A stretch of 19,383 bases of DNA from Candidatus Dadabacteria bacterium (GTDB lineage: Bacteria; Desulfobacterota_D; UBA1144; Nemesobacterales; UBA2774), in assembly GCA_020027805.1 (NCBI GenBank), contig JAHKKQ010000017.1:1-19383 (forward strand), written 5' to 3'. Positions 13,582 to 19,383 of the stretch are shown here, piece after piece. The notes beneath the pieces are model-generated. The model did not search any database and was not told the origin of the DNA. It worked only from the letters and a program-made list of their open reading frames with translations. The translations under genes were made by a program, and so were the position numbers. Position 1 is the first letter of the stretch, and the number at the start of each line of letters is the position of its first letter.

Positions 13582-15981
13582 ATGATCATGCGGACCAGAG
13601 GCATCTTACGGGGATTCACGGAGAGATATAAAATTATCCTCCCCCTGCTCGGACTATGTGCCGGCATCCTCTTTAACGAATACATTGGAAGTCCCTGGCT
13701 CGTAATCACAATAACGGCCCCGGTTGCCGGTATAATCGCCCTCCTTCTGCCTCCACTGAGGTTCCTTTTATTTATCCCCATAGGACTTCTTTTCAGCGCC
13801 GGTCCTTTTTATTCGTCAGGGGTGAGCGTTACTTCGTTTTCGGGATCGAGAATCGACCTCGAAGGGACCATCTACAGGTCGCCGGAAAAAAAGGAATCGG
13901 GATCGAGGCTCTTTCTGGATACCGAATACGCTGTAGCGGACGGGGTTTTCAATACCGTTTCGGGAAAGGTCATCATATCCACGGCCGAGGAAGCTCCGGG
14001 ACTATCGTACGGAGACCGGATTCGGGTAATCGGCGTAAAGCTGAGGCCCATAACCAACTTCAGAAACCAGGGGGCGTTCGACGTAAGAAAATACTATGAA
14101 AGGCAGGGCGTCTACGCGACCGGATTCGTCGAGGGCGACGAGTACATCATCTCCTTCGGGCGCGATAAATCCTACAGCCCCATCATATATTCGATCGACA
14201 GGCTCAGGCTCGAGTACGGAAACTTCGTGAGAACGAATTTCCACTCGCCCGAGAACGAGATCCTGAACGCGCTTACGATAGGGGACGACGGCGGCATCCC
14301 GCCCGGCGTGCGGGCGGAGTTCTCGAAAGCGGGAGTGGCCCACGTCCTCTCGGTATCCGGTCTTCACGTAGGGGCGATAGCCGTAGTTTTCTTTTTGATT
14401 ATTAAATGGCTCCTCAAGCGCTCGGAGTACCTGATGCTCCGTTTCAAGGTCGTGAAGATCGCGGCTGTCCTCACGATACTGCCGCTCTTCTTCTATACGG
14501 CGGTCGCGGGTTTTAACACGCCCGCGGTCAGGGCTTTTATTATGATATCCGTTTTCTTCCTGGCAATTACAGCCGGGAGGGATGAGAACAAGTTAAATAC
14601 ACTGGGCGCTGCTGCGTTTGTTATACTCCTCTGGCACCCGTGGTCGTTATTCGAGCTCTCGTTCCAGCTCTCGTTTGCGGCCGTCTTCGGAATCCTGCTT
14701 GCGCACAAGTTCTTCCCCTTCAGGTTCGGCACGCTGAAAGACAAGGCGGCGACCCTCATAAAAACCACGTGCGCGGCTACGTTCGCAACCTTCCCTCTAA
14801 TAATAAATTCATTCGGAATTCTTCCCGTTGTATCCATTCCGGCGAACATGATCCTTGTACCCCTCGTCGAGCTTCTGATTGTACCTTTGGGACTGCTCTC
14901 TTTCCTGGCGTTTACGGTCTCAGAGCACATCGCGTGGCCTTTGATATCAGTCAATATACACTTCATCCGTATGATGGTGTTCGGTATAGGGTTACTGCTC
15001 GAAATCCCCTATTCGTCAGTGACAATCCCTCCCCTGAGCGCTCTCGGCATTCTGTTGTTCTTCGCTCTCGGCATATCCATCCTGCTCGCCGGCAGATTCG
15101 GGCGGTTGAAATACATTCTCCCGGTGATTGCGCTCGCCTTCGTAACGAGCGCGGCATACCCGGTCATCAAGAAGTCGCGCGCGCAGGGGCTCACCGCCAG
15201 CTTCCTCGACGCGGGAGCCGACAAGAGCGTCGTATTTCTCGAGCTCCCCGGGGGCAAAAACGTGCTCATCGACGGGGGCTATTCGAACCTCGACAGGAAG
15301 GGATACATAGATAGAATCGTGACCGGCAGGTTCCTGCTTCACTCCGGGGTCAACAAAATCGACTTCCTGATTTTAACCTCGACCGACAAGGATCACATGA
15401 GCGGCGCCGAATACCTGCTTGAGAACTTCGAGGTCGGGACCGTCATCGCTAACGGAGACAAGCTCTCAGGCGGGCTCTGGGGGCTAATCAAAGAGAAAAA
15501 CATCCCATGGCAAGACCTTGGCGATATCGATGCGGTCCCTTTGGGCGGGGAATGCAGGCTCGAGGTGCTCAGGCCCGGCGGGGATTTCGTAATCAAGGAC
15601 TCTTCCCTGCCCCGCCCTCTCGCCCTCAAGGTTACTTTCAGGAACGAAAGTATTCTCACGGGCGAGGCCCTCGACGATGCCCGGGCTCTCTCCGCCATTA
15701 CCGGCACTCACGGGTCCGGGTTGAAGAGCGGCGTCCTCTATATGCCCGTTATCGATACGGACGGCGCTTTTCCTCTTTTCATCCGGGCGGTGTCACCGCG
15801 TGTTTTGGTAACGGGAGAGCTCGATCCCTCATCCGCGGCGAATGACCCCGGACTCCGTAAGGCCCTTGACCCTGTTACGCTCTTCGACACATCGGGCGAC
15901 GGGGAGGTGACGATAAGGACAGACGGCTCCGATTTGAGCGCCGAAACCTACGCCGGCGAAAAGGAAGTGAATTTAAAGTAA
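13582..15981 (+). CDS. ComEC/Rec2-family protein with degenerate C-terminal metallo-beta-lactamase domain
   Basis: This 799-residue membrane protein has three parts. The first is an N-terminal pair of helices with an OB-fold-like segment (DUF4131 region, to about residue 190). The second is the multi-helix competence domain with the signature FSKAGVAHVLSVSGLHVGA starting near residue 248. The third is a C-terminal metallo-beta-lactamase fold from about residue 537. ComEC forms the inner-membrane channel for single-stranded DNA uptake. In the C-terminal domain the HxDxDH motif reads STDKDH (residues 600-605), the usual TGD reads TGE (693-695), and the HHG motif is replaced by PVIDTDG near 722-728. 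That domain is therefore probably not a working metallo-nuclease. Two ATG codons compete: 13582 and 13588. GGGG is 3 nt before the first and 9 nt before the second, so 13588 may be the true start. A small membrane-protein gene follows after 9 nt. Confidence 0.88.
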   Translation: MIMRTRGILRGFTERYKIILPLLGLCAGILFNEYIGSPWLVITITAPVAGIIALLLPPLRFLLFIPIGLLFSAGPFYSSGVSVTSFSGSRIDLEGTIYRSPEKKESGSRLFLDTEYAVADGVFNTVSGKVIISTAEEAPGLSYGDRIRVIGVKLRPITNFRNQGAFDVRKYYERQGVYATGFVEGDEYIISFGRDKSYSPIIYSIDRLRLEYGNFVRTNFHSPENEILNALTIGDDGGIPPGVRAEFSKAGVAHVLSVSGLHVGAIAVVFFLIIKWLLKRSEYLMLRFKVVKIAAVLTILPLFFYTAVAGFNTPAVRAFIMISVFFLAITAGRDENKLNTLGAAAFVILLWHPWSLFELSFQLSFAAVFGILLAHKFFPFRFGTLKDKAATLIKTTCAATFATFPLIINSFGILPVVSIPANMILVPLVELLIVPLGLLSFLAFTVSEHIAWPLISVNIHFIRMMVFGIGLLLEIPYSSVTIPPLSALGILLFFALGISILLAGRFGRLKYILPVIALAFVTSAAYPVIKKSRAQGLTASFLDAGADKSVVFLELPGGKNVLIDGGYSNLDRKGYIDRIVTGRFLLHSGVNKIDFLILTSTDKDHMSGAEYLLENFEVGTVIANGDKLSGGLWGLIKEKNIPWQDLGDIDAVPLGGECRLEVLRPGGDFVIKDSSLPRPLALKVTFRNESILTGEALDDARALSAITGTHGSGLKSGVLYMPVIDTDGAFPLFIRAVSPRVLVTGELDPSSAANDPGLRKALDPVTLFDTSGDGEVTIRTDGSDLSAETYAGEKEVNLK

Positions 15982-15990
15982 ACTTTCTCC

Positions 15991-16464
15991 GTGTCGAAAT
16001 ACATACTGCTTCTGATCATAGTTACAGTCGTGCTTATATATTTTTTCTTTCCGCGCGGTGACGATGCCGGCCAGATAGAGGCCGTATTCAACGAAATCAG
16101 AGACGCTGCGGGGAAAAAAGACGCGGATGGGATTACAGGGCATTTTTCCCTTCAGTATAAAGACGAATACGGGGCCGGCTATCCGGTCGTAAAGAGCATA
16201 ATCACGAAGGCCTTGGAGAAGTATGACAGTATTCAAGCGTCGTACTCCGGCCTCTCCGCCGTTTTCGGTGAAAACGAATACGGGGAAAAAGAGGCCGCCG
16301 CGAACGCAGACGTCCTCGTGACGGGATTCAAATCGGGGGTCCCCTATATATTGATCGGAGGCGAAGGATCACCCGACAATATCACAGTCACCCTTAAAAA
16401 ATCCGGAATCAGCGGATGGAAGATTACCGGGGTTGAGGGTCTCGACACCCCGGATGATTACTAA
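15991..16464 (+). CDS. Membrane-anchored hypothetical protein, NTF2-like fold suspected
   Basis: The product is 157 residues: one N-terminal transmembrane anchor (about 4-20) and a soluble extracytoplasmic domain. The domain opens with a helix (QIEAVFNEIRDAAGKKDADGI), continues with YKDEYG and helix segments, and ends in alternating beta strands (ADVLVTGF, ITVTLKKSG, WKITGVEG). That pattern recalls NTF2/SnoaL-type alpha-plus-beta barrels, but I cannot assign a family and no catalytic residue is evident. The start is a GTG, 9 nt after the comEC-like stop, with only a weak purine run before it, so translational coupling is likely. The role may connect to the ComEC-like protein, by position only. 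Confidence 0.75.
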   Translation: MSKYILLLIIVTVVLIYFFFPRGDDAGQIEAVFNEIRDAAGKKDADGITGHFSLQYKDEYGAGYPVVKSIITKALEKYDSIQASYSGLSAVFGENEYGEKEAAANADVLVTGFKSGVPYILIGGEGSPDNITVTLKKSGISGWKITGVEGLDTPDDY

Positions 16465-16495
16465 CGGCTCAGGCGCACTATGACGGCTAAACAAT

Positions 16496-17251
16496 TTACT
16501 CGTCGGCCCCGCTCATCCTGCCGTGTATGAAGTCGCTCAGGACCTCGATATCGGATTTTTCCGCCTCGTCCACGGTCCCGGTAAAAATAATCTTCCCGTG
16601 ATAGAGGAACGCGATCCTGTCCGATATTTCGAACGCGCTCTTCACGTCGTGAGTGATAATGACGGCGGTAATACCGAACTGGGCCTGCATGCTCCTTATA
16701 AGCTGGTTGATCCTGCTTATATTGGGCGGGTCGAGGCCCGTAGTAGGCTCGTCGTAAAGAAGGATACGCGGGTTTATCGCCATCGCCCTTGCGAGCCCGA
16801 CCCTCTTTTTCATACCGCCGCTCAGGTCGGACGGCATCTTGTCCTCGATACCCGGAAGGCCTACGAGCTCGAGGTTTTTGGCGACTATATCCCTGATTTC
16901 GTTCTCCGGCAGCTTGGTACTCTCCCTCAGCGGATAAGCGATGTTCTCCTCGACCGTCATCGAATCGAAAAGCGCGGCGCCCTGAAAAAGCATCCCCATT
17001 TTCTTCCTGACGCTGACGAGATCGGTCTCTTCCATCGGGACTATATTCTCGCCCTCGACGATGACGTCCCCCGATTCAGGCTTCAGGAGCCCCGTTATTT
17101 CCTTGAGCAGGACGCTTTTACCCGAGCCGCTCCCGCCGAGCACGGTGATATTTTCCCCTTTTTTGATGGACAGCGTGAGACCCATGTGGACTTCCTTGGG
17201 GCCGAAGGATTTATAAACATCCTTTATATCGATAATGATTTCATCCTGCAT
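16496..17251 (-). CDS. mlaF: MlaF-like ABC transporter ATPase
   Basis: This 251-residue ATPase has Walker A (GGSGSGKS, 39-46), the Q-loop (Gln90), the signature LSGGMKKRVGLARA (143-156), Walker B (ILLYDEP, 163-169) and the switch His201. The LSGGM signature in place of LSGGQ and the overall similarity match MlaF/Ttg2A, the cytoplasmic engine of the Mla system that moves phospholipids between the outer and inner membranes. No MlaE permease, MlaD or MlaC gene accompanies it here, so it is either an orphan or works with components encoded elsewhere. The promoter is divergent from that of the PmtA-like methyltransferase. Other Mce-type or resistance-type ABC systems use the same ATPase class, so the subfamily is likely but not certain. 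Confidence 0.85.
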   Translation of the reverse strand: MQDEIIIDIKDVYKSFGPKEVHMGLTLSIKKGENITVLGGSGSGKSVLLKEITGLLKPESGDVIVEGENIVPMEETDLVSVRKKMGMLFQGAALFDSMTVEENIAYPLRESTKLPENEIRDIVAKNLELVGLPGIEDKMPSDLSGGMKKRVGLARAMAINPRILLYDEPTTGLDPPNISRINQLIRSMQAQFGITAVIITHDVKSAFEISDRIAFLYHGKIIFTGTVDEAEKSDIEVLSDFIHGRMSGADE

Positions 17252-17322
17252 CCGGTATCCGCCGTATTAATAGGTGTTGATAAATCAAAAATGGTAATTA
17301 TATTCTCGGAGAACCATGAGGG

Positions 17323-17351
17323 ATTGTAATTATACAACGATAATTTGTCAA
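17323..17351 (-). promoter_or_regulatory. Promoter of the mlaF-like gene
   Basis: On the minus strand a perfect TTGACA (17351-17346) and TACAAT (17328-17323) are 17 nt apart, an almost ideal sigma-70 promoter. The start would fall near 17316 and leave a 65-nt leader. Confidence 0.5.
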
Positions 17352-17395
17352 AAGAGTCCGGACCCCGGCGAAATATCACCAATTCACTTTAAAAA

Positions 17396-17424
17396 TTGAC
17401 TTTTTCCGTCAATCGAGGTATAAA
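17396..17424 (+). promoter_or_regulatory. Promoter of the PmtA-like gene, with an inverted repeat over the -35 box
   Basis: TTGACT (17396-17401) and TATAAA (17419-17424) have the ideal 17-nt spacer. ATTGAC (17395-17400) and GTCAAT (17408-17413) form a perfect 6-bp inverted repeat covering the -35 box, a possible operator. A second TATAAT (17434-17439) has no good -35 partner. Confidence 0.5.
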
Positions 17425-17503
17425 AGAAAGGCTTATAATAACAGTTGCACGACCTTAATAGCCACTCTTATTACGGCTCTGCAGCGGTGTGGGGCAACAC
17501 AGG

Positions 17504-18124
17504 ATGAGAAGAGACAACGTCAGCGCCGATACGGAGCTCGAGTACAACCTTAGATTCTTCACCCAGTTTATAATCAATCCCGCAAGGACGGGGGCGATCC
17601 TCCCTTCGAGCGACAAGCTCTGCGAATTCATGACGGACCTGGCCGGCCTCGGGGACGTTTCCACGGTGATAGAGCTCGGCTCCGGGACAGGGGTGATAAC
17701 AGAGAAAATAATGCGGAAAAAAGCCGGGAGCACTACGTTTTTTGCGCTCGAGATAAACCCCGCCTTCGTCGATGCGACTAAAAGAAAGTGCCCCGACGCA
17801 GTAGTCTATCAGTCTTCCGCCGAAAACGTAATGAAGCACCTTGAAATGCACGGAGAAAGCGGCTGCGACAGGGTTATCAGCAGCCTCCCCTGGTCGACTT
17901 TCAACGGTGAGACCCAGCAGCTCATACTCGATTCGATCTACGACGTGCTGAAACCGGGAGGCGTATTCTTAACATACGCATACGTGCTCGGAGTGGTGGC
18001 GCCTGCGTCCTGGAGATTTAAAAAGAAGCTCTATGCCAAGTTCGACAAGGTCGAAACCAGCAAGATAGTATGGAGCAACATCCCGCCGGCATTCATTTAT
18101 ATATGCGAAAAGGCGTCCAGATAA
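17504..18124 (+). CDS. PmtA-like phospholipid N-methyltransferase (class I SAM-dependent)
   Basis: The protein is 206 residues from the ATG at 17504, or 211 from a GTG at 17489. I chose the ATG because GGGG lies 9 nt upstream and the GTG has no ribosome site. The family opening FFTQFIINPARTGAILPSS is present, a membrane-binding segment seen in rRNA-dimethylase-like phospholipid methyltransferases. Motif I for S-adenosylmethionine follows (VIELGSGTGVIT), then the acidic ALEIN strand end, the post-motif SSLPW in the place of the NPPY-type loop, and LKPGGVFLTY. The likely reaction is methylation of phosphatidylethanolamine toward phosphatidylcholine. A small-molecule or RNA substrate cannot be excluded. 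Divergence from an MlaF-like gene fits a membrane-lipid role. Confidence 0.75.
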   Translation: MRRDNVSADTELEYNLRFFTQFIINPARTGAILPSSDKLCEFMTDLAGLGDVSTVIELGSGTGVITEKIMRKKAGSTTFFALEINPAFVDATKRKCPDAVVYQSSAENVMKHLEMHGESGCDRVISSLPWSTFNGETQQLILDSIYDVLKPGGVFLTYAYVLGVVAPASWRFKKKLYAKFDKVETSKIVWSNIPPAFIYICEKASR

Positions 18125-18200
18125 TACGGGTTGCCGCCCTTGAATACGACCCGGCTTAACCCGCGATATCCTAACCTTTCGACCCGCTGCATAAAGTGTA

Positions 18201-18229
18201 TTGACATATTTGTGAAAATCGATAAGAAT
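18201..18229 (+). promoter_or_regulatory. Promoter upstream of the structured leader
   Basis: A perfect TTGACA (18201-18206) and a weak -10 AAGAAT (18224-18229) are 17 nt apart. Transcription would begin near 18236, just before the inverted repeat that encloses AAAGGAGG. Confidence 0.35.
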
Positions 18230-18241
18230 AGGTGGTGTAGC

Positions 18242-18291
18242 AGATTGACCTTTCTTCGATTGAATAAAGGAGGATTGGAGGGTGTCAATCT
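18242..18291 (+). other. Leader hairpin enclosing a strong ribosome-binding site
   Basis: AGATTGAC (18242-18249) pairs perfectly with GTCAATCT (18284-18291). Inside, CTTT plus TTC (18250-18257) can pair with GAA plus AAAG (18262-18269) around a GATT loop, hiding part of AAAGGAGG (18266-18273). The fold could block or gate translation of the short frame that starts at 18282. Confidence 0.4.
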
Positions 18292-18431
18292 CGTCTAGAT
18301 GTTTCCTTCCCTTGGTCAAATATTATTTATTTAATCCGCCGGCCCCGAATCAAGGGATTGCTGTGCCCCCGGCCCGATTATCGATCTCCGAAAAACCACT
18401 TGCAACGGTCAGCTCCCTTATATTATTATAG
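18282..18431 (+). CDS. Possible short ORF (49 residues) behind a strong ribosome site
   Basis: A GTG at 18282 lies 8 nt after a perfect AAAGGAGG and opens a 49-residue frame that ends at TAG (18429-18431). The product is proline- and leucine-rich with no membrane helix, repeat or motif that I recognise. It could be a regulatory leader peptide or a small protein, or the ribosome site could be accidental. Its end lies 46 nt before the acetoacetate-decarboxylase-like gene, overlapping that gene's predicted promoter. Confidence 0.3.
   Translation: MSISSRCFLPLVKYYLFNPPAPNQGIAVPPARLSISEKPLATVSSLILL
18400..18429 (+). promoter_or_regulatory. Promoter of the acetoacetate-decarboxylase-like gene
   Basis: TTGCAA (18400-18405) is followed by overlapping TATTAT hexamers at 18421 and 18424, with spacers of 15 or 18 nt. 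The leader would be about 40 nt and contains AAAGGAG close to the ATG. Confidence 0.4.
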
Positions 18432-18477
18432 AGTATAGCTATCATTAGCCATCCTCATTCATCAAAGGAGATTAGAT

Positions 18478-19272
18478 ATGTATAGATTAGCGAAGTTGTG
18501 TTCTATTGCTTTGTTTTTCGCATCGCTGGCCCTGTCCCCTTTGGGTAGTATTTACAAAGCCCATGCGGCCGACGCGGGCAGCCTCCCCGCGCCCCAGCTC
18601 GTGACGGACGCGTGGATGTTCATCGCGGCCTACAAGGCTGATCCCGAAACCCTGAAAGCCCTCCTGCCGCCGGGACTGGAGCCCAACCCCGCGGGCCACA
18701 TCGTTATCAACATGTACACCGTGCCCGACGCGGCACAGACCTCGGGCTTCGGGGCCTATACGCTCACGTATCTCACTGTCGAGCTGAAGGACCAGGACTC
18801 CTACGTAATGAATTCCGACGTAACGTATCCCGGGAGATATTTCGTTTACTATTTCAACAGCTCGCCGACTATGCGCGAATATGTGAAGAAGATAGGCATC
18901 CCCGCCGAGGAGGGCATGACGACGACCACCGTTAAGGACGGCAAGCTCACGGCGGTCCTCACGGTTAACGGACAGCCCCTCATCGAGGCGACGGCCGACG
19001 TCGGCAGCGAGCTCGGGAATTTCGGCGGAGGGCATTTGAATTACTTCGGATTGATGGAGACCGAAAAAGACGGCAAGACCGTGAAGCAGGTAGTCAAGTA
19101 TCCCATTCCATGGAACGGAGGCACTGTCGAGATGAAGAACCCGAAGATCACGTTCAATGTTCCCGAAGACAATCCGCTCAATAAGATAAAGCCGCTCGCG
19201 GAAGCCCCCGACTGGGCGATATGGACTAAGGGCAGCTTCGTATATCCGCAGTATGTTGTTTTAGGCGAATAG
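18478..19272 (+). CDS. Exported acetoacetate decarboxylase-like protein
   Basis: The protein is 264 residues. The N-terminus is a clear signal peptide with a hydrophobic core at about 8-20 and a probable cleavage after AHA at residue 30. The mature part opens with AWMFIAAYKADPETLKALLPPGLEP (46-69), the characteristic start of the acetoacetate decarboxylase (ADC) fold. It later has MREYVKKIGIP (132-142), which aligns with the region of the catalytic lysine pair in clostridial ADC. Lys137 and Lys138 are the candidate Schiff-base residues. Known ADCs are cytoplasmic, so export is unusual. Many ADC-fold proteins act on other keto acids, and the substrate here is unknown. AAAGGAG lies 8 nt before the ATG. 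The gene appears to stand alone. Confidence 0.85.
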   Translation: MYRLAKLCSIALFFASLALSPLGSIYKAHAADAGSLPAPQLVTDAWMFIAAYKADPETLKALLPPGLEPNPAGHIVINMYTVPDAAQTSGFGAYTLTYLTVELKDQDSYVMNSDVTYPGRYFVYYFNSSPTMREYVKKIGIPAEEGMTTTTVKDGKLTAVLTVNGQPLIEATADVGSELGNFGGGHLNYFGLMETEKDGKTVKQVVKYPIPWNGGTVEMKNPKITFNVPEDNPLNKIKPLAEAPDWAIWTKGSFVYPQYVVLGE

Positions 19273-19306
19273 GCGCCGGACGCTAAATATTAAATTGAAC
19301 TTGCTT

Positions 19307-19334
19307 CCCCGCGGCGGTCCAGTCCGCCGCGGGG
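19307..19334. terminator. Strong GC hairpin downstream of the ADC-like gene
   Basis: CCCCGCGGCGG (19307-19317) and CCGCCGCGGGG (19324-19334) form a perfect 11-bp stem with a 6-nt loop, 34 nt after the stop. No run of T follows on either strand, so it may stabilise the 3' end or assist factor-dependent termination rather than act as a classic intrinsic terminator. Confidence 0.55.
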
Positions 19335-19383
19335 AGCCTTCAAGTGAATTAAATCCTCTCAGAGAGAAATATCACTCCCCTCC

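Noticed and set aside
16523..17329. 268-codon plus-strand frame opposite the mlaF-like gene
   Set aside because: The minus-strand ATPase has all ABC motifs. The opposite frame has no recognisable domain and no ribosome site.
17346..17351. TTGACA with the nearer TATAAT on the minus strand (11-nt spacer) as the mlaF promoter
   Set aside because: An 11-nt spacer is too short. The same -35 box pairs with TACAAT at 17 nt.
1..19383. tRNA, rRNA, CRISPR array, insertion sequence or prophage
   Set aside because: No cloverleaf-like sequence, no regularly spaced repeats, and no transposase, integrase or phage protein was seen on either strand.

Overview
The window comes from a Gram-negative bacterium. 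The evidence is an MlaF-type phospholipid-transport ATPase, a DUF4410-type lipoprotein, a signal-peptide protein and the MEP isoprenoid genes. Coding DNA is GC-rich and the gaps between genes are AT-rich. The yacL-ispD-ispF order, the bolA/grxD pair and the mix of RpoD-like and ECF sigma factors suit an uncultured deltaproteobacterial or Dadabacteria-like lineage. That affiliation is inference at low confidence. I see no tRNA, rRNA, CRISPR, IS element or phage gene.

Positions 1-4133 (minus strand) hold one very large open reading frame that runs off the left edge. It encodes a membrane-anchored surface protein with pentapeptide repeats, a G8 domain and a CEMIP/TMEM2-like beta-helix core. Its promoter lies at 4194-4223. 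The following AT-rich gap holds what looks like the tail of a lost gene (4363-4443). Next come a minus-strand GGQ release-factor-like gene and a small membrane protein. The small-protein gene faces bolA across an 87-93 bp divergent promoter region in which both -10 boxes sit 6-7 nt from the start codons, so both transcripts may be leaderless. bolA is followed by the monothiol glutaredoxin gene grxD, the classic iron-sulfur trafficking pair.

Positions 5849-10080 (minus strand) form a regulatory block: a CNT-family transporter, a group 2 sigma-70 factor, a TetR repressor and an ECF sigma factor. Near-identical operator-like palindromes lie in front of the TetR gene, over its promoter, and in front of the ECF gene. 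A TetR-controlled sigma cascade is the simplest reading.

Positions 10345-16464 (plus strand) carry a DUF4410-like lipoprotein, yacL, ispD, ispF, a ComEC/Rec2-family gene and a small membrane-anchored protein. yacL and ispD overlap. The ComEC has an intact competence domain but a metallo-beta-lactamase domain that has lost its metal ligands.

Positions 16496-19272 hold an orphan mlaF-like ATPase gene divergent from a PmtA-like phospholipid methyltransferase, which suggests membrane-lipid homeostasis. A structured leader with a possible short ORF follows, then an exported acetoacetate-decarboxylase-like protein and a strong GC hairpin.
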